A stretch of DNA of 64,000 bases. Source: Tetrapyrgos nigripes. Lineage: Eukaryota; Basidiomycota; Agaricomycetes; Agaricales; Campanellaceae. Where the stretch lies: assembly GCA_013368315.1 (NCBI GenBank), contig JAACJM010000312.1, positions 1-64,000 on the forward strand, written 5' to 3'. A program made the translations under genes and the position numbers. Position 1 is the first letter of the stretch; the number at the start of each line of letters is the position of its first letter. Of this stretch, positions 21,719 through 33,834 are shown piece by piece. The notes under the pieces are model-generated. The model did not search any database. It worked only from the letters and a program-made list of their open reading frames with translations, and was not told the origin of the DNA.

Positions 21719-23324
21719 ATGACCAACAAGACACTGCTCAAGATCCCAATGGCCAATCTAGAAGAACTCAACGCCCTCTGGAACGCAGACCCCGCGAAAC
21801 GCTTACCAACCCTACTCTCTCGTCGTCGATGGGCAGAAGCTCGGAACCTCGATGTCAACAAAGTCCATCGCTGGTGGCGAGACCAACGTTCCAAAGCCAA
21901 GAGAAACCACATATGGGTGTCTGAGACGGAGTCGTACGATATTCCTGTTGGGACACCACCGATTTTAGGTCCGGAAGACCAACTGAGCGTGGAAGCTATG
22001 GACGAGGATAAACCTATCTCTGTTTCTGTCAAGAAGGAACCATATACATATTCCAAATCACTCTTTCGACCTGCCACCGCTCCCGTTCGTCTCACTCGCG
22101 CTCGAGCAAGAGCTGCTAGAGAAACGGCCTCGACGTCGACACACGTGGACCAGTCTCGCTCATCACCGGAACCGGAATCTTCACTACCCTCCTCGTCTCC
22201 TCCTTCGCTTTTCGATCAGTATTCCTCATTCTGCACACCTCCAACGTCTCCTTCCGCCTCGGAAACCCCAAGAACACCAAGTAAACGCGCATATAGTCGC
22301 TCAAGTGACAAGATTTTTGAACTGAGCCTTTCCACCCCGGAGAATTTTCATTACATCGAGACCGACGTTAAACTGGAAGACGAGCCTGAGCACAACTGTA
22401 CCTTTGGCCTTGAGGGAGTCGACGGGTTTGTTTGTCAGCTATGCTCTACATGTATGTTATTCTTTTTTGTTCGCGTTGTCAGTCCACTCAACTCCATCTT
22501 CCAACCTAGATCTCGATTCTCCCGAGTATATCCTGGACGATGACGCGCTGGCTGCCTTGAAGGACCTTCCTCAAATCGACTTTCTGTCAACTTCACAGCT
22601 TACAGGCGATCTCTTCTCGTCCGAGGCTCTTACCAAAACTTCGCAGCTTCCCGACGATCCCTTTTCATCCGACAACTCTTCAATCTCCTGGCACCTTTCT
22701 GCTATTCCCTTTGATTCTCGTTCACCGGATCTCATGCTTACTTCAGACTCCTACTTGCAAGACTGTTCACCGCTGGCACATCCACATCACCATCTCCAAT
22801 CTATGACTTCACTTCCTTCCACATTTATCCTGGACGGCTACGAATTCACCTGTAATGGGTACATGTTGCGGAAATGTCCAACCGACTCACCAGACAAGGA
22901 AGAAGACTTGGGGGTCTTGATGTTTGACGACTCGATGTCAGACATATCAGACATCTCATCAGATGCGTATGTGTTCCAGTATCCTGGACTCTCAGGCTCA
23001 GGAGGACAGCTTTATGATGATGTTCCTTCCAACTCCACCGACTGCCTTCCTATCATTCTCTTTACTTCTCGTGACGAGTCCGAATCCTGTATCACTACCA
23101 GCCCAACCATCTCTACTTGTACCACTCCTACCAATGCTTCTATTTGTACCACTCCCATCACGTCTCCTTGTACCACTCCTCCGCTTTCTGCTTGTCCTTC
23201 ACCTGTCGTTTCTGCTTCGAGTTTTTCTTCTCCTGCCGTTTCTACGTGTACTACTCCTGCTGTTTCTACACCAGAACCTGATCTTGGCCTTGTCGTTGTC
23301 AAATCCGAGCAGATCGATGATTGA
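21719..23324 (+). CDS. Homeodomain transcription factor
   Basis: Two exons joined by a GTATGTTATT...GTTGTCAG intron (about 22,452-22,480) in phase 1. Residues about 14-61 form a homeodomain: LEELNALWNADPAKRLPTLL, then SRRRWAEARNLDVNKVHRWW and RDQRSKAKR. Helix 3 carries the W-x-x-x-x-x-K core seen in basidiomycete homeodomain proteins. The rest is a long acidic, Ser/Thr/Pro-rich region with acidic clusters (SPEYILDDDALAALKDLP, MSDISDISSD) and Thr-Pro/Cys-rich repeats near the C-terminus (ISTCTTPTN, SPCTTPPLS). That suggests an activation region with phosphorylation sites. It is a single gene, not a divergent HD1/HD2 pair, so not the mating-type locus by layout. Confidence 0.8.
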
Positions 23325-25123
23325 CTTCCCCCTACTTATAATGCCTTGACACTGTCGATATATGTAATGCTTTTTCACGTTTTGCCTTGCCTTCCTTTCC
23401 TCGAATTGCTGTCTCGTTCTCACTAGATTTTCCGACTACTCTACTTGACCTTGAAGTATTGTTGCTGTCCAAACATACTCTCATTTGTATTTCATTTGCA
23501 TTTCCACTGTTTGTTCTCCCGCTTTCGTGTTCGTTTGCTCCTTTGTTATTTTGACAGCTGTAGTTGTTAATGATGCTCTCCAATATCCTCTCTTCCGTTT
23601 CATGATTAGCTCCTTACTCTACGATAAACTCTTCTATTGCTACTCTACTCTGCCATTTGACACGTTTACTTCATGGTTTAGCTTCTTATTTTTATCTCTC
23701 ATGGTTTGGAACTCGATGGCCGGAATGCTGTTTCTTATACTAATGCATTATCATGCTTCTTGACGCCGCAACGGATTGCACCCTGCGCTAGAATTTTGGC
23801 AAATGATAATCTATGTCATGCTGGACCAAACCAGCCGTCGTCGAAACGTTCAGGCTTGGTTCAGGCCTTACCCAAGTACATAGTGGTTGTCAAATAACAA
23901 TGCTGCCGCTCAACATAAAGGTCAAGTGTTCACGGTTGCCACGGAGGCTCATGTAGGTTTTCGACCGAAGGCCAACTCGAGGAGGCATAAGCGCCCATTG
24001 GTATTCATTTCTGAATGAATTTCCCTGTCAAATTAGCTTTGCGGGTGCGAGACGTTGAGCTTATTGTTGATATATCCCAATGAATGGACTGGAAGTCATA
24101 CAGTGGTATGTATGCTAGACTTAGATATGAGGAAAAAACAAGAAATGGAGGCCTTCAGCCCAGAGTCTCACTTGGAAAAAGCCCAAATCGACATGATTCC
24201 TGAGTTCTACAGAAATCTCAATGAAGAGCTATTGAGGTGCAGCTGGACAATGGAGGAAAGGGAGAGCATTTGAAGTCCATCCCATGGTGAATTCCACCTA
24301 GGAATCCTTCCGACGAGTGCCCAATAAGGAGCAGGAAGGTATTGTCCACAAGAAGATGTATGTCAAAGTCAGAAAAACTTGAGAAAAATATAACAGAAGT
24401 TGAGCAGTTATACCCCTCAGGTCTCTCAATCTCCTTCATGTTTGCAATAAAGCCCAGAACAACACTTGCATTTTATATGTCAATGATCTCTGAGAAATGA
24501 CATATCTTTCTGATACCTGTGTAGGTATAACGTCAGGAAACTTAACCTCCAGCGGCGTCCGAGTCAGGCGAACGCATCCGCAGAGGTAATTTGACAGGAA
24601 ATTGAGCGAGAATGAATAGCAATAGGCGCTTGCCCTCTCGATGTTGAGCCTGAGGTCGAAAAACCTACATGAGTCTAGGTGGCAACCGTACTTAGACTTT
24701 CCGTCGTCGGCGTCGTCTAGGAGTAATATGATGCCCGCCGCATCTATTTCATTCACCCTGTAGTCGGAAAGATGTTTGTGTGTCCCTCAGGTCAGTGTTT
24801 GAGCTTCACTCCCACTTTCCGTCCTTGTCAAACATGGATTTCATCAAGAATCATTCACCTTGTTATTTTAGTCCCGCTTTCTGACGTCGCCACAATGAAT
24901 ACTATGTATTTCGTTATCGTGCTTCTCGCTCAGGTCACCAAAAATTAGTCTGAGACGGCTGTAATGGAATCACAATCACAAGAGATTTTGAATCCGAAAT
25001 AAAGAGAATTTATTGTTGCTCTACCCTACTCAAGTCCCCAGATAGTCAATAGGTACTACCGGTGTAATCGCGCCCGACGTTATTCACAGAAGGATCGCGT
25101 TAGAACACTCGCTTCCTAATGTT
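23325..25123. other. Intergenic, no confident gene
   Basis: T-rich 3' flank to about 23,700, then unassigned sequence. A minus-strand frame at 24436-24756 (FDLRLNIERASAYCYSFSLN) is the only exon-like piece and has no recognised domain or clear partner exons. Confidence 0.3.
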
Positions 25124-25888
25124 TTAGAGTTTAAGGAAGTAGAAGACATCGGCAAGGCTGAGGTTGACAACAACAGTAATGATCTTGGCAAGGAGAGGAA
25201 GGAGAACAGCGAGCAAGTCAGCAACGAGGGCGAGGATGAGTTTTAGGAGTTCTCCAACGAGAGCACTACGAAGCAAGCAAGCTGTCAGTCAAACATTGCA
25301 AAGGACAACAGAATGTAAAAAACATACCCGACTTCGCAGAGCAGAGGGTAGACGGCGCCTTTCTCAACAGCCGAGACGACATGGAGGACGTGGCCAAGAG
25401 CACTGAAGATCAACTGCAGAGATAATTAGCAAATGAAGACCAAAGGAGAAATACACTGATACTCACGCAAACAACGGAAGCAATGATCTTGGCAATATCA
25501 ACGAGTGAAAGAACACCAGTAGCAGTGGAGAGGACAGTGTCAACAGCGACACCACTGAGGACCTTCACGTCCCCAATAGCAACGTTGACAGCATCCTTGA
25601 TGCCATAGACAAGGGGGCCAACAATTTCAGCGGTTGCGTTAGCCGAGGTCAAGTACTCTGGAGAAATAAAGATCAGAGGCAAGCGAGGAAGCCAAGTTTT
25701 TGCCAAAACGTACTAAGTTCAATAACGAGAGGAGTGACCGAAGTCTCAAGGGTGCCGATGATAGCAGGGAGGGGAGTGCATCCGCAACGGGCTACAAGAG
25801 CATTCTCAACGGGTGAGACGGGTGCAGCGTAAGTGAACGCAGCGCAAGCAAGAGCAGCGACGAGGGAGAAGGCACGGAAGGCAACCAT
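25124..25888 (-). CDS. Secreted hydrophobic protein, paralogue 1
   Basis: Four exons: the start exon from 25888, and others ending at TAA 25124. The signal peptide MVAFRAFSLVAALACAAFTY is followed by APVSP, then a CGC motif (VARCGCTPLPAIIGTLE). The mature part is strongly hydrophobic heptad-like sequence: KDAVNVAIGDVKVLSGVAVD, TGVLSLVDIAKIIASVV, GAVYPLLCEVG, then LLKLILALVADLLAVLLPLL. Introns are 50-70 nt with GTACGT, GTGAGT and GTATGT donors. It shares order and key words with the gene at 32544-33413. No biochemical role is known to me; such proteins look surface-active or membrane-associated. Confidence 0.7.
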
Positions 25889-28800
25889 TCTGATAATGTA
25901 AAGAGTGTGTGGGGGTAAAGAAAGTGGGTAGGTTCGGTAAGAACTGGGTTTAGAGGTATAGACTTAGAGGTTGTAAGTCGATTGAAGAAGGGATGAACGA
26001 TGGCCTACATTTTATACTTGCCTGCGCCTGTGGGCCCAGTGTACGCGTCGCAAAGAAGACGCGATCGGGATCGGGTAGCGAAAAAGTCCCACTCCACTCT
26101 TGACACTTAGGGTTTCTGTCAAGATATCAGCAAGATATCATCAGAATATAATCGTTTGAAAGAACTGAAAAGACAGATTCGTAGATTGGTGATTTGGACA
26201 GATGCCAGAGAGTGGCCCGCAGAGGTCAAGCAGGGTCAAGCAAGAATTTGATTGTTTGAGTATATGTGCGTGTATTCCGGTGGACGAGTGTAGGGAGTCT
26301 CCTCTAATTACTCGGAGGCTCGTCGAGCACCTGCGGGAACATTTCAATCAACCCTGCAATATCCTGTATAGCCGATGCTAAAAGCTCGGGGCCCCTCGGT
26401 AACAGAATGAAGCCATGATGAAGCCCGTTCGGCTGAAGGAAGGAGATATCGCAACATATATACTTACTAACGCCAACCAGCATGAGGAAAACAGATCAAG
26501 GTCTTGCAAAAAACTTGATATGTAGCGGGTTTACCAGGTAATTAGCAAGGCTGCCAACCAAGATACTTAGTAGAGACTAGAGCATGGCCAAAAGACGTCT
26601 GATTTGGCACCAGTTATGGGCAGTTACGGCGCAGATAAAAAATTTTGTCGTGTAAACAGGCGGAAGAATTGACTCTTTACGAGCGCCCACGGTTGTCTTC
26701 TTGTTGTCTTCCGAATTCCGTCATGACGCCGTCATCTCGAAGCGCTCTTGCAAAAAGTGTGATCCCGTTCCAATGCCGCAACCCGGTCCTTGTGCAGTGT
26801 GATAAGTCATTTTATGTAGCTCCACGGAGGACCGCGAAGCTGCTGAGAATCTTTCTATGTACAGTCGCTGAAGCGCTGAAGGGTCGCATTTGGTTTGTAT
26901 TGATGTCTATCTTGTATCTTGCTTCACTGAAAACGAGGCCAAAAAATTTTGTTTGTAGCATCATTTGAACCCCCGAAAACTGCGTAACTGAGGAGCCAGT
27001 CGCTTGGGACAGAGAGGATATTACGAAGAGCCAGAGAGGAGTCGTGCATGTATAGCAGATGAGTAATTAATTTCCAGCCTTGAGCAAGCCTTGAGACAAA
27101 GTCTGACAGAGTCCGAGTTTCAGATGTGTTGCAAACGCATACGTCAGGAGATTGATAACCAGCAAGAAATATCAGCAGACACGAATGCCGAAGACGCTTG
27201 GGACCATGGTCGGGACTCGGGGGTATACTAGTGGGAACACCCACTCAGCGGACTAGCTGCAAAGGCGCCCTCTTAAATACCCTGCCAGCCACTGGAGCTG
27301 GAGCAAGAGCTAAAGCAGTATAGCGGGCGTGGCACCTGGTGTCAGGTATATCTGGAGTTATCGTCGAGGAATTTGCAAGGGTGGAGCTGGTCGCTTTGCG
27401 GGCACGGCACTCCTGAGTACATACTGCTTGTCGCCGAGATGTTGAGATACTCAAAGAGAATTAATAGTTTTCGACAGCGTTTCGACTTGACTCGGAGGAA
27501 TTTTGCAAAAACATCGACGATGAATATACGTTGACCTGGAAAATTCGTCGCGACTGACAGGAATTTACGCAGTAGACATAGCGCCTCCGATATTATGAGA
27601 ATATCGCAGATTATGAAGCATCCACTAGCTCTTCAAAGTCCTTAAGTAATGACCGGGGCTTCTAGCATTGGCAGAAAGAGACACACGTCGGTGTCACGTG
27701 TGTGTGGCGTCTTCCTCTCTTCTCTCCAGCTCTCCTTCGTAGTGCATCTTCTTTCTAGGAACTGCAAGATATTTCAGACTATTCATGATCAATCAATATT
27801 CCGAATTGGAGGGTTTAGCGCTCAGCGTTCAGCATTGCGGCCTTTCGGGATTCTTAGTTCTACCAGTATGTAGTACACGCCGTCAGCGCGTCAGCGGGCG
27901 CACGTCAATCTGTAACTAGCATGATGATGAAAAGACTTCAGGTGTGTGATAGTCTGTTCATCGGAAGAAGCAAGAAACACATCACCGTAAGCACGCACTC
28001 AAGCTGAGACTCGTCAGTGAATCAGAATGTTTGGACATCTTGGGAGCGGATGACGTCCTGACTTCATGACAAGTAAAATCGATGCATTATGTGTTGAAGA
28101 CTTCGAGAGATTCAGAGAAACGTTTCCTCGTCTACCAAATGATCGCGTCAGCGTTACCTCGGAACAGCGAAAACGACGGCGCGTAAAAACAACTTGAATC
28201 TAGCCAACGAACAGTATTTTTAGGGACCCAAACATCAATCACACCGACTTGAAAACATGCGGCCCAGAGGCTCTCGGGTCCAAGGGGCAACATGGGAGGT
28301 TAGACCCTTTCGTCCTCCCACAAAACCATGGTGGCCCCAAGCATTCGTGGTTCGTCAGCGCGTCACCGTTCAATGCTTACCGAAAGGAGTTTCTGAAACA
28401 TCGGTCCCGAATTCCAATCCAGTTCAGTCAGCTCCCATCTCTACATAAATGACTGTATAAGTCGGAATCGCGCTTACTGGCATGTTGCAATCACTCCTTC
28501 AGCTTCAGCGCTTCCGCTTCCGCAGCCGCGGGATCTGCAATCAGTGATTCAATCAGTATATCATTGCAAACAGACCCTTATGTTGGAACTTGCACTCGTG
28601 GAGAGTTGTGGTACAATTTGCATAGAATCTGGTGGGAACTGAGTTGAACCAGGTTGAACCGCGAACTTCAAAGGTATGTAACGGCGATGTTGTCCGAGTA
28701 ATGTACTAATAGCGGGATAAATCTTTCTCTTTCTCGGTTTGCGACTCCTCAAACTATCACCGGCATCATCCGTGCATCTCCTCGTTGCACTGGCAGGCAT

Positions 28801-28959
28801 AGAATAGAAACATTTTATTGTCGAGGTGTCTTTAAAGCTGGAGATTGTATAAAGAGTAGGGGAAGCCAGGGAGCCCTCGGAAAGAAGAGCGTAACGTTTT
28901 CGTCTCTGCATTTGAGGAATACTGGACCAAGAAATCATCAGAAGCCATACAACAACAAG
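25889..28959. other. Long intergenic stretch
   Basis: Promoter of the secreted gene at its left edge (with ACGCGTCGC...AGACGCGA inverted words near 26,043-26,065), then about 2.8 kb with only short frames on both strands. GACGC/GTCAGCGCG words recur near 27,880 and 28,350. No gene, tRNA or transposon end recognised. Confidence 0.35.
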
Positions 28960-30542
28960 GTCGGGGTGACATCCTCGAGCACTAAATTACTATGTACAGA
29001 TAAAGATTGGGTAAAGATGCTTCTCAGTGACTCTCAAGGAGCATTCTGGATCTCGCCGTTCTATGAATTTAGGAAGTTTGGCGAAACCTTCGAATTCAGC
29101 GAAGTCCTCTTCGGACAGAGTCTGATCGAGCGCAGTACGCGTGATGACGGAGTGGTATCAAAGTGGTATATTCTTTTGCGGTGCGGCTTAATCCTATCTA
29201 TCTACATATCTATCTACGAGGGGACCCTTTGTCAACCAGATCTTGCTCTATGATGTACTTTGCGTAGGGCTTTTAAAGAGTTGTGTATCACTGGTGGTTA
29301 GGACTTGACAACGCTCCTTTTCGGTAAGACGTGCAGCTCGTTCAGCTTGCAATATCTTCACGAATCCGGGGGATATCATCTGCCATGCTTTGGAACGGGA
29401 ACGATCAAGTCAGAGTAGTAAGAAATCGATAACAGTTGAAGGACTCACCACGTTCAGTCAGCTTGACTGGCTGCTTGACCGATTTGGCGTCCAAGATATC
29501 TTCGCCTCTGTCCTTCAAGCGCTTCATTTCGGGACCCCATCCCAAGGTTGTGAGTCTTGCTTCGATGCTAAACCGAAAGTCACGTCGATAACATGAGAAC
29601 GTAAGACTCTGACACAAACTCACTCTTCTTTCCGTTGTCGGCGTATGTCCTTTAATACTTGACGACGTTTGTCCTTTGATTCTCGAATGCGGTTGATCTG
29701 TTGACGAACATGCCACATCTGCCATACATCACACTGGCTGGAGAGACGAGTCATCCCACTTCACGAGGTCGCTCCTATTACTCACATTAGAGAACGGAAA
29801 TCGAGTAAATGAGCAGCAGCAAACCAAACGTACACATTGTCGACGCAACTTTTGCAAAAACGAAGGTAGACATCCCAACAAACATGGTCACAGTCGAGTC
29901 CGCAAACCTATGAATCCTTGTGAGACCGAGGACGGCAACAGCGAGAGGACAATATACGCACACTACATAACATGTCGAAGCAGAGATGAGCGTACTGGAT
30001 TTCATTGAGATCCGGCGGTGGTGGTGGCAAGTATGCAACATTGAGTCGGGCATTTCTCCAGACATGCCCTGAGGAGCGAGTGGTCAAGAGATTGCGTAGA
30101 ACAAGACTGGTGCGGGAAAGACGAAGAATGTCAAGTGGTTCTAGGTGCGAGAAGGTCTTAGGGGTGTGTAGACGAAAGTCAGCAATATGAAGACATGCGA
30201 AATGCAAGCACAGACCTCGAAAACGACGTCCAATGGGACTTCCGTCACTAGTTTTTGCAAAGGACCAAGCTTTCCGCGGAACTTCTCGTCTGCAGCGACG
30301 ATTTTGGTCCTCTTTTTCTGTGAATTCCCACCGTGACCGCGTTTCCGCTTGCCTCCGAACACCGAATACTCTGCCTCATCGCTAAATACTTCTTTTGATC
30401 GTTCCCCAACTCGGGCCGTTTCGTCGTCTTGGGCGCGTTTGGATGACCTTGGTGCAGTAGTGGTGGATTGCTCGTTCAACTGGGTGCTATTGGACTCGCC
30501 AGCAGCTTTGGGATGGTGTTGAAGACGTGCAGACCTTGTCAT
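28960..30542 (-). CDS. F-box protein with Cys-rich segment (basidiomycete type)
   Basis: Multi-exon gene starting MTRSARLQHH. A basic, Ser/Thr-rich N-terminus contains KRKRGHGGNSQKKRTK, likely a nuclear signal. The F-box is LVTEVPLDVVFE / TFSHLEPLDILRLSRTSLVL across a GTCTGT...CCTAAG intron, followed by LLTTRSSGHVWRNAR. Next is a Cys pair region (AHLCFDMLCS / VCGLDCDHVCWDVYLRFCKS). Downstream exons read QQINRIRESKDKRRQVLKD, IEARLTTLGWGPEM ... VKQPVKLTER, and TRTALDQTLSEEDFAEFEGF. This exon order is characteristic of a large agaricomycete F-box family. The 3' boundary is not resolved; coding-like sequence stops near 28,960-29,020. Confidence 0.7.
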
Positions 30543-31009
30543 CGTGCTCAGAGTCTCAGATGATGGGGACGAGCACGGAATCGTAGAACTAGAAGGTGTG
30601 AGTGCTAAAGTTCAAGAGCACGTGGTGATCAGACCGTCAGTGTCCTCTTCAAGACTCCAAAAGGAAAACAATAGTGTTTGGCGATGGATGTCACAAAGTA
30701 AACAGAGGTAGAAAGTAGTACACACACCACAAGTACTATTTATCAGTACCAGTTCTACGCTCAGCAACAAGTTATCTGTTCTGCTCCGCGTCAGAGCCAG
30801 AAATCTTCAAGAGCTTCCAGGGAAACACGAGGAAAGCTCTGCGAAAAATTTCCATTACCATACCTCACCGTCCTGCCATATATCACCTTTGGCAGACTCT
30901 TCCCAGTTCCAGTCCCTGCAGTAGTCGTCGTCATACCAATCCCGAACCCAAACGGTCTCTTCCATGTCTCTATCCCTGTCATTCCCTCCGTGTCCATTAC
31001 CACTTCCAT
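30543..31009. other. Intergenic
   Basis: Upstream of the F-box gene and downstream of the cyclin relic; a minus frame at 30791-31009 has no recognisable content. Confidence 0.3.
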
Positions 31010-31990
31010 CTACCTCATACTCTCCTTACTCTTCCGTCTTTCTCTAGTCTTCGCGCTCTTCTTCTTTATTCTTCTATTCCCATTCTTATGCCGTCCATTG
31101 CCCATACCCATACCCATCCTATCCGTATCATTTCCCTCCCCATCCGTATCCGTATCCGTATTTGTATCAGTCCTAGAGTTCGTCCCCAACGCATCATCCT
31201 CTTGGTCTGCCATCGTACCGCTCATCATCTCCAAGCAGGAATAATGATCTCGGTGTAACTTGTTGGTACTGTTGTTGTTGTTGTGACGACGATATTGGAC
31301 TCGGCGTCGAAGAAATGGTGAATGTCGGAGCTCATGATGCTGGTATCGTCCCTGAGGCTGACGTAGTCGTAGTCGAGCCGGAACCGGAAAACACCAAGGG
31401 CTGTTCTGTGTCTCGTCTCCTGGGATGACGAGTCTAAGGTCGTTTAGCAGAAGGAATTGGAGTTCAAGTTGGTTGAGTTCTGCTTGGGGTAGGCTTCCGA
31501 CCTAGATACACACGCACACGCAGCAGTCTAGTCAGAAAAGAAAGGGGCGGAAGCAAGCCTTGAGCAGAAGAACTCACCTTTGCATAACGAGACTTCGTAT
31601 AAAACACATCACTGAAAAACTTGCTCGCCACTGTGACAACAGCAATGACAAGCCTATGAATGTTATATAACTAGTAGGAGTCTATCACAAACGTCCTTCC
31701 AGTCTCCTCTGCAGATAACCTCAACATCCGGTCAAAACAGGCGAGAAGGGATAAAAAACACTTCGTTCGTTATCGTGAGTATTCATAAAAGATACGCTTC
31801 CAACGTTATTGCAAGGATATTCTGAGCGTGGGATGTGTGGACGAAGGAGTGAGCTGAGGGTGTACCATATCTGTGAATGGGAAGTGGAAAAGGTGGGTTC
31901 AGAGGCAGAGTCGAGTTTGTCGTTTATTGCTGGATTTGGAAAGAGGTCTGCGGTGACTGGCGGGGTGACTGGCGGGATGACGTCGGGTTT
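31010..31990 (-). pseudogene. PHO80-type cyclin relic
   Basis: Antisense sequence shows the core of a PHO80/PCL-like cyclin: EAYLL (about 31,795), then CFDRMLRLSAEE, then NIHRLVIAVVTVASKFFSDV and FYTKSRYAK. A 72-nt GTGAGT...CTAG intron follows, and the next exon gives VGSLPQAELNQLELQFLLLN. Disabling changes: TGA after LEAYLL where Arg is expected, loss of about three residues before TNEV, a one-base shift in a T run, and TAG with a roughly 9-nt insertion before NIHR. The downstream exon stays open into Asn/Thr-Asp repeats and ends at 31010. PHO80-type cyclins pair with Pho85-like kinases; this copy cannot make one. Confidence 0.7.
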
Positions 31991-32543
31991 GAGTTGGGCC
32001 AGCGACGCTAGCTGTACTTTTATGGATTTGAAACTCAGGAGCGTTTCAAGCTGCTGGTAAGCGCTTTTGACATTGACAAACCCTACATTTGACAGACTGG
32101 TCTATATTCTCCATGAAGAATCGCAGAGCAGGAGCACCGGCAAATTCTAGGAATTCTAGTGCATCGCGGTCCAAGTCGAAAATGAACTGATAACTGGGTC
32201 AGGCCATGGTTACGGTTTGGAACGACGAGCGTAAGGGCAGAAATACTGGGTATTGCGAGAGTATTGGATGGTATACCTCTTCTACGTAAGTAGGGCGAGA
32301 CAACAGGAGATCTCAGGTAGATTGAAGTCATATTTTATGGCGGTTGTATCAGTGATTGGTTATTAATCTATAGCCAGAGGGAACTATGTATCCCAGGTGT
32401 GTAAGCAAGAGACATTAAAAGCCAAATGAGTCATCAGTCAAATAAGTCAGAATAACATATAGACGAATACCAACTAAAACACGATGAAACTACGATTAGG
32501 AATCATAGGGAAAAAAGGTATACATCGACTATTGTCATGGAGA
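31991..32543. other. Intergenic / unassigned
   Basis: May include further 5' remains of the cyclin relic (a frame at 32083-32331, minus). No assignable exon. Confidence 0.3.
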
Positions 32544-33413
32544 TTACAGAGGGAGACCAAGACCAGCGAAGGCGTCGGTGACGCCGAGAGAGGTGATGAG
32601 TTGGAGGAAAGGAGTAAGGATAGAGAGGAGAAGGGAGAGGATGCCAGTAGAAGCAAGGATGCTGCAGACGATTTGGAGGAGTTGACCGACAAGGGAACTA
32701 GAAGTTACCAAAAGTCAGAGTCAGTTCACATCAAACAACGCGAAAGAAAGGAGAACACATACACAACTTCACAAAGAAGAGGCATAATAACGTCCTTGTC
32801 AGCAGCAGCAACGACTTTGATGACGACACCGACGGCGCCGAAGACGAGTTGGAGGAGGGTGCCAATGAGACCGCAGAGGTCGACGATGGAGAGGACACCG
32901 TTGACGGTCGCGAGGACAATGGAGACTTCCTTGTTGACGAGGGCGTTGACGGCGCCGACAGCACCATGGAGGATTGTGACAACCTCCCCGAGAATGTTTT
33001 TGACGAGGTCTACTGTGCAGGTCTCGGTGGTGAGGGAAGCTATGGATAAAAAAAGGTCAAATCAGTAAAGCTGGAAAAAGGAAGAGGAGAGACGTACACA
33101 GTTGATCAAGAAGAGGCTTGAGCTGTTCAATGAGATCCTTGATGATGTTGGGGATAGTGGTGCAGTCGCAATCCTCGTGAACGCTGGCTTTGACGTTGGC
33201 GACGTCTAGCCCTCGGCGTACAGGTAGCACCCCATCGACCTCTACACCCTGGAACCAGCCGTGGAGAGCGTTGTCAAAATCCTTGACTTGGTTGAGGCCA
33301 GCGCTGGCGACGTCCTTGACGGTGCCAACGGCACCATCAGCGACGTTAGGTGCAGGGATGGCGAAGGAGATAGTAGCGCAAGCAAGCATAGAGAGGACAG
33401 TGAAGGCACGCAT
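32544..33413 (-). CDS. Secreted hydrophobic protein, paralogue 2
   Basis: The start exon from 33413 encodes the signal peptide MRAFTVLSMLACATISFA then IPAPN, an extra linker, and a CDC motif (EDCDCTTIPNIIKDLIEQLK). Later exons give TCTVDLVKNILGEVV, NGVLSIVDLCGLIGTLLQ, DKDVIMPLLCEV and SSLVGQLLQIVCSIL, with a stop at 32544. The word order (CxC, TxNGVLSxVD, MPLLCEV/YPLLCEV, LVGxLL) matches the gene at 25124-25888, so the two are paralogues about 7 kb apart in the same direction. Function unknown; secreted and probably surface- or membrane-associating by composition. Confidence 0.7.
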
Positions 33414-33834
33414 TTTGGATGGGGATTAAGGATTGAAAGAAGTGGGTATTGTACTGGGTGTAGAGAAGGATCAGTTGAAGCTAAGAGGCTGAACTCGATG
33501 CTTGAAATGGTCATTCTCGGTGGCCTTTTATACGCGTCCAGGACTTGTAGAAATCACAGAGTAGCCCGAGTATCTTAGAGAGAAAGAAGATCGAGCAAAT
33601 CTTCTCCACTTTTGATCGAGTTTGAGGGAGCGAAAAAGGGTCTTTAGGAGGTAGATACCCCGAGTCGTTGTTGATTTGCGTTTGAGGTTGTCTGAGCCAA
33701 CAAGAGGCGCCACTTTGAGGGTAGACTTGAAGCAGTTAGGGCTGACCGAGAAAACAAGCTGGAGGGAGGAGCGCAAGAAGAAACAAGGCGCTGCGGGTAA
33801 ACAAACAGCGTCATATTCCTCTTTACTCCCTGCA

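Noticed and set aside
21719..23324. Mating-type HD locus
   Set aside because: Single homeodomain gene without a divergent HD1/HD2 partner or the mitochondrial intermediate peptidase gene.
22924..23349. Leu-rich frame overlapping the homeodomain gene
   Set aside because: Shadow of the Ser/Thr/Cys-rich C-terminus in another frame; no start context or domain.
30990..31244. Plus-strand Ser/Pro/Val-rich membrane-like frame
   Set aside because: It is the antisense of the cyclin relic's Asp/Thr-rich exon; hydrophobicity arises from the complement.
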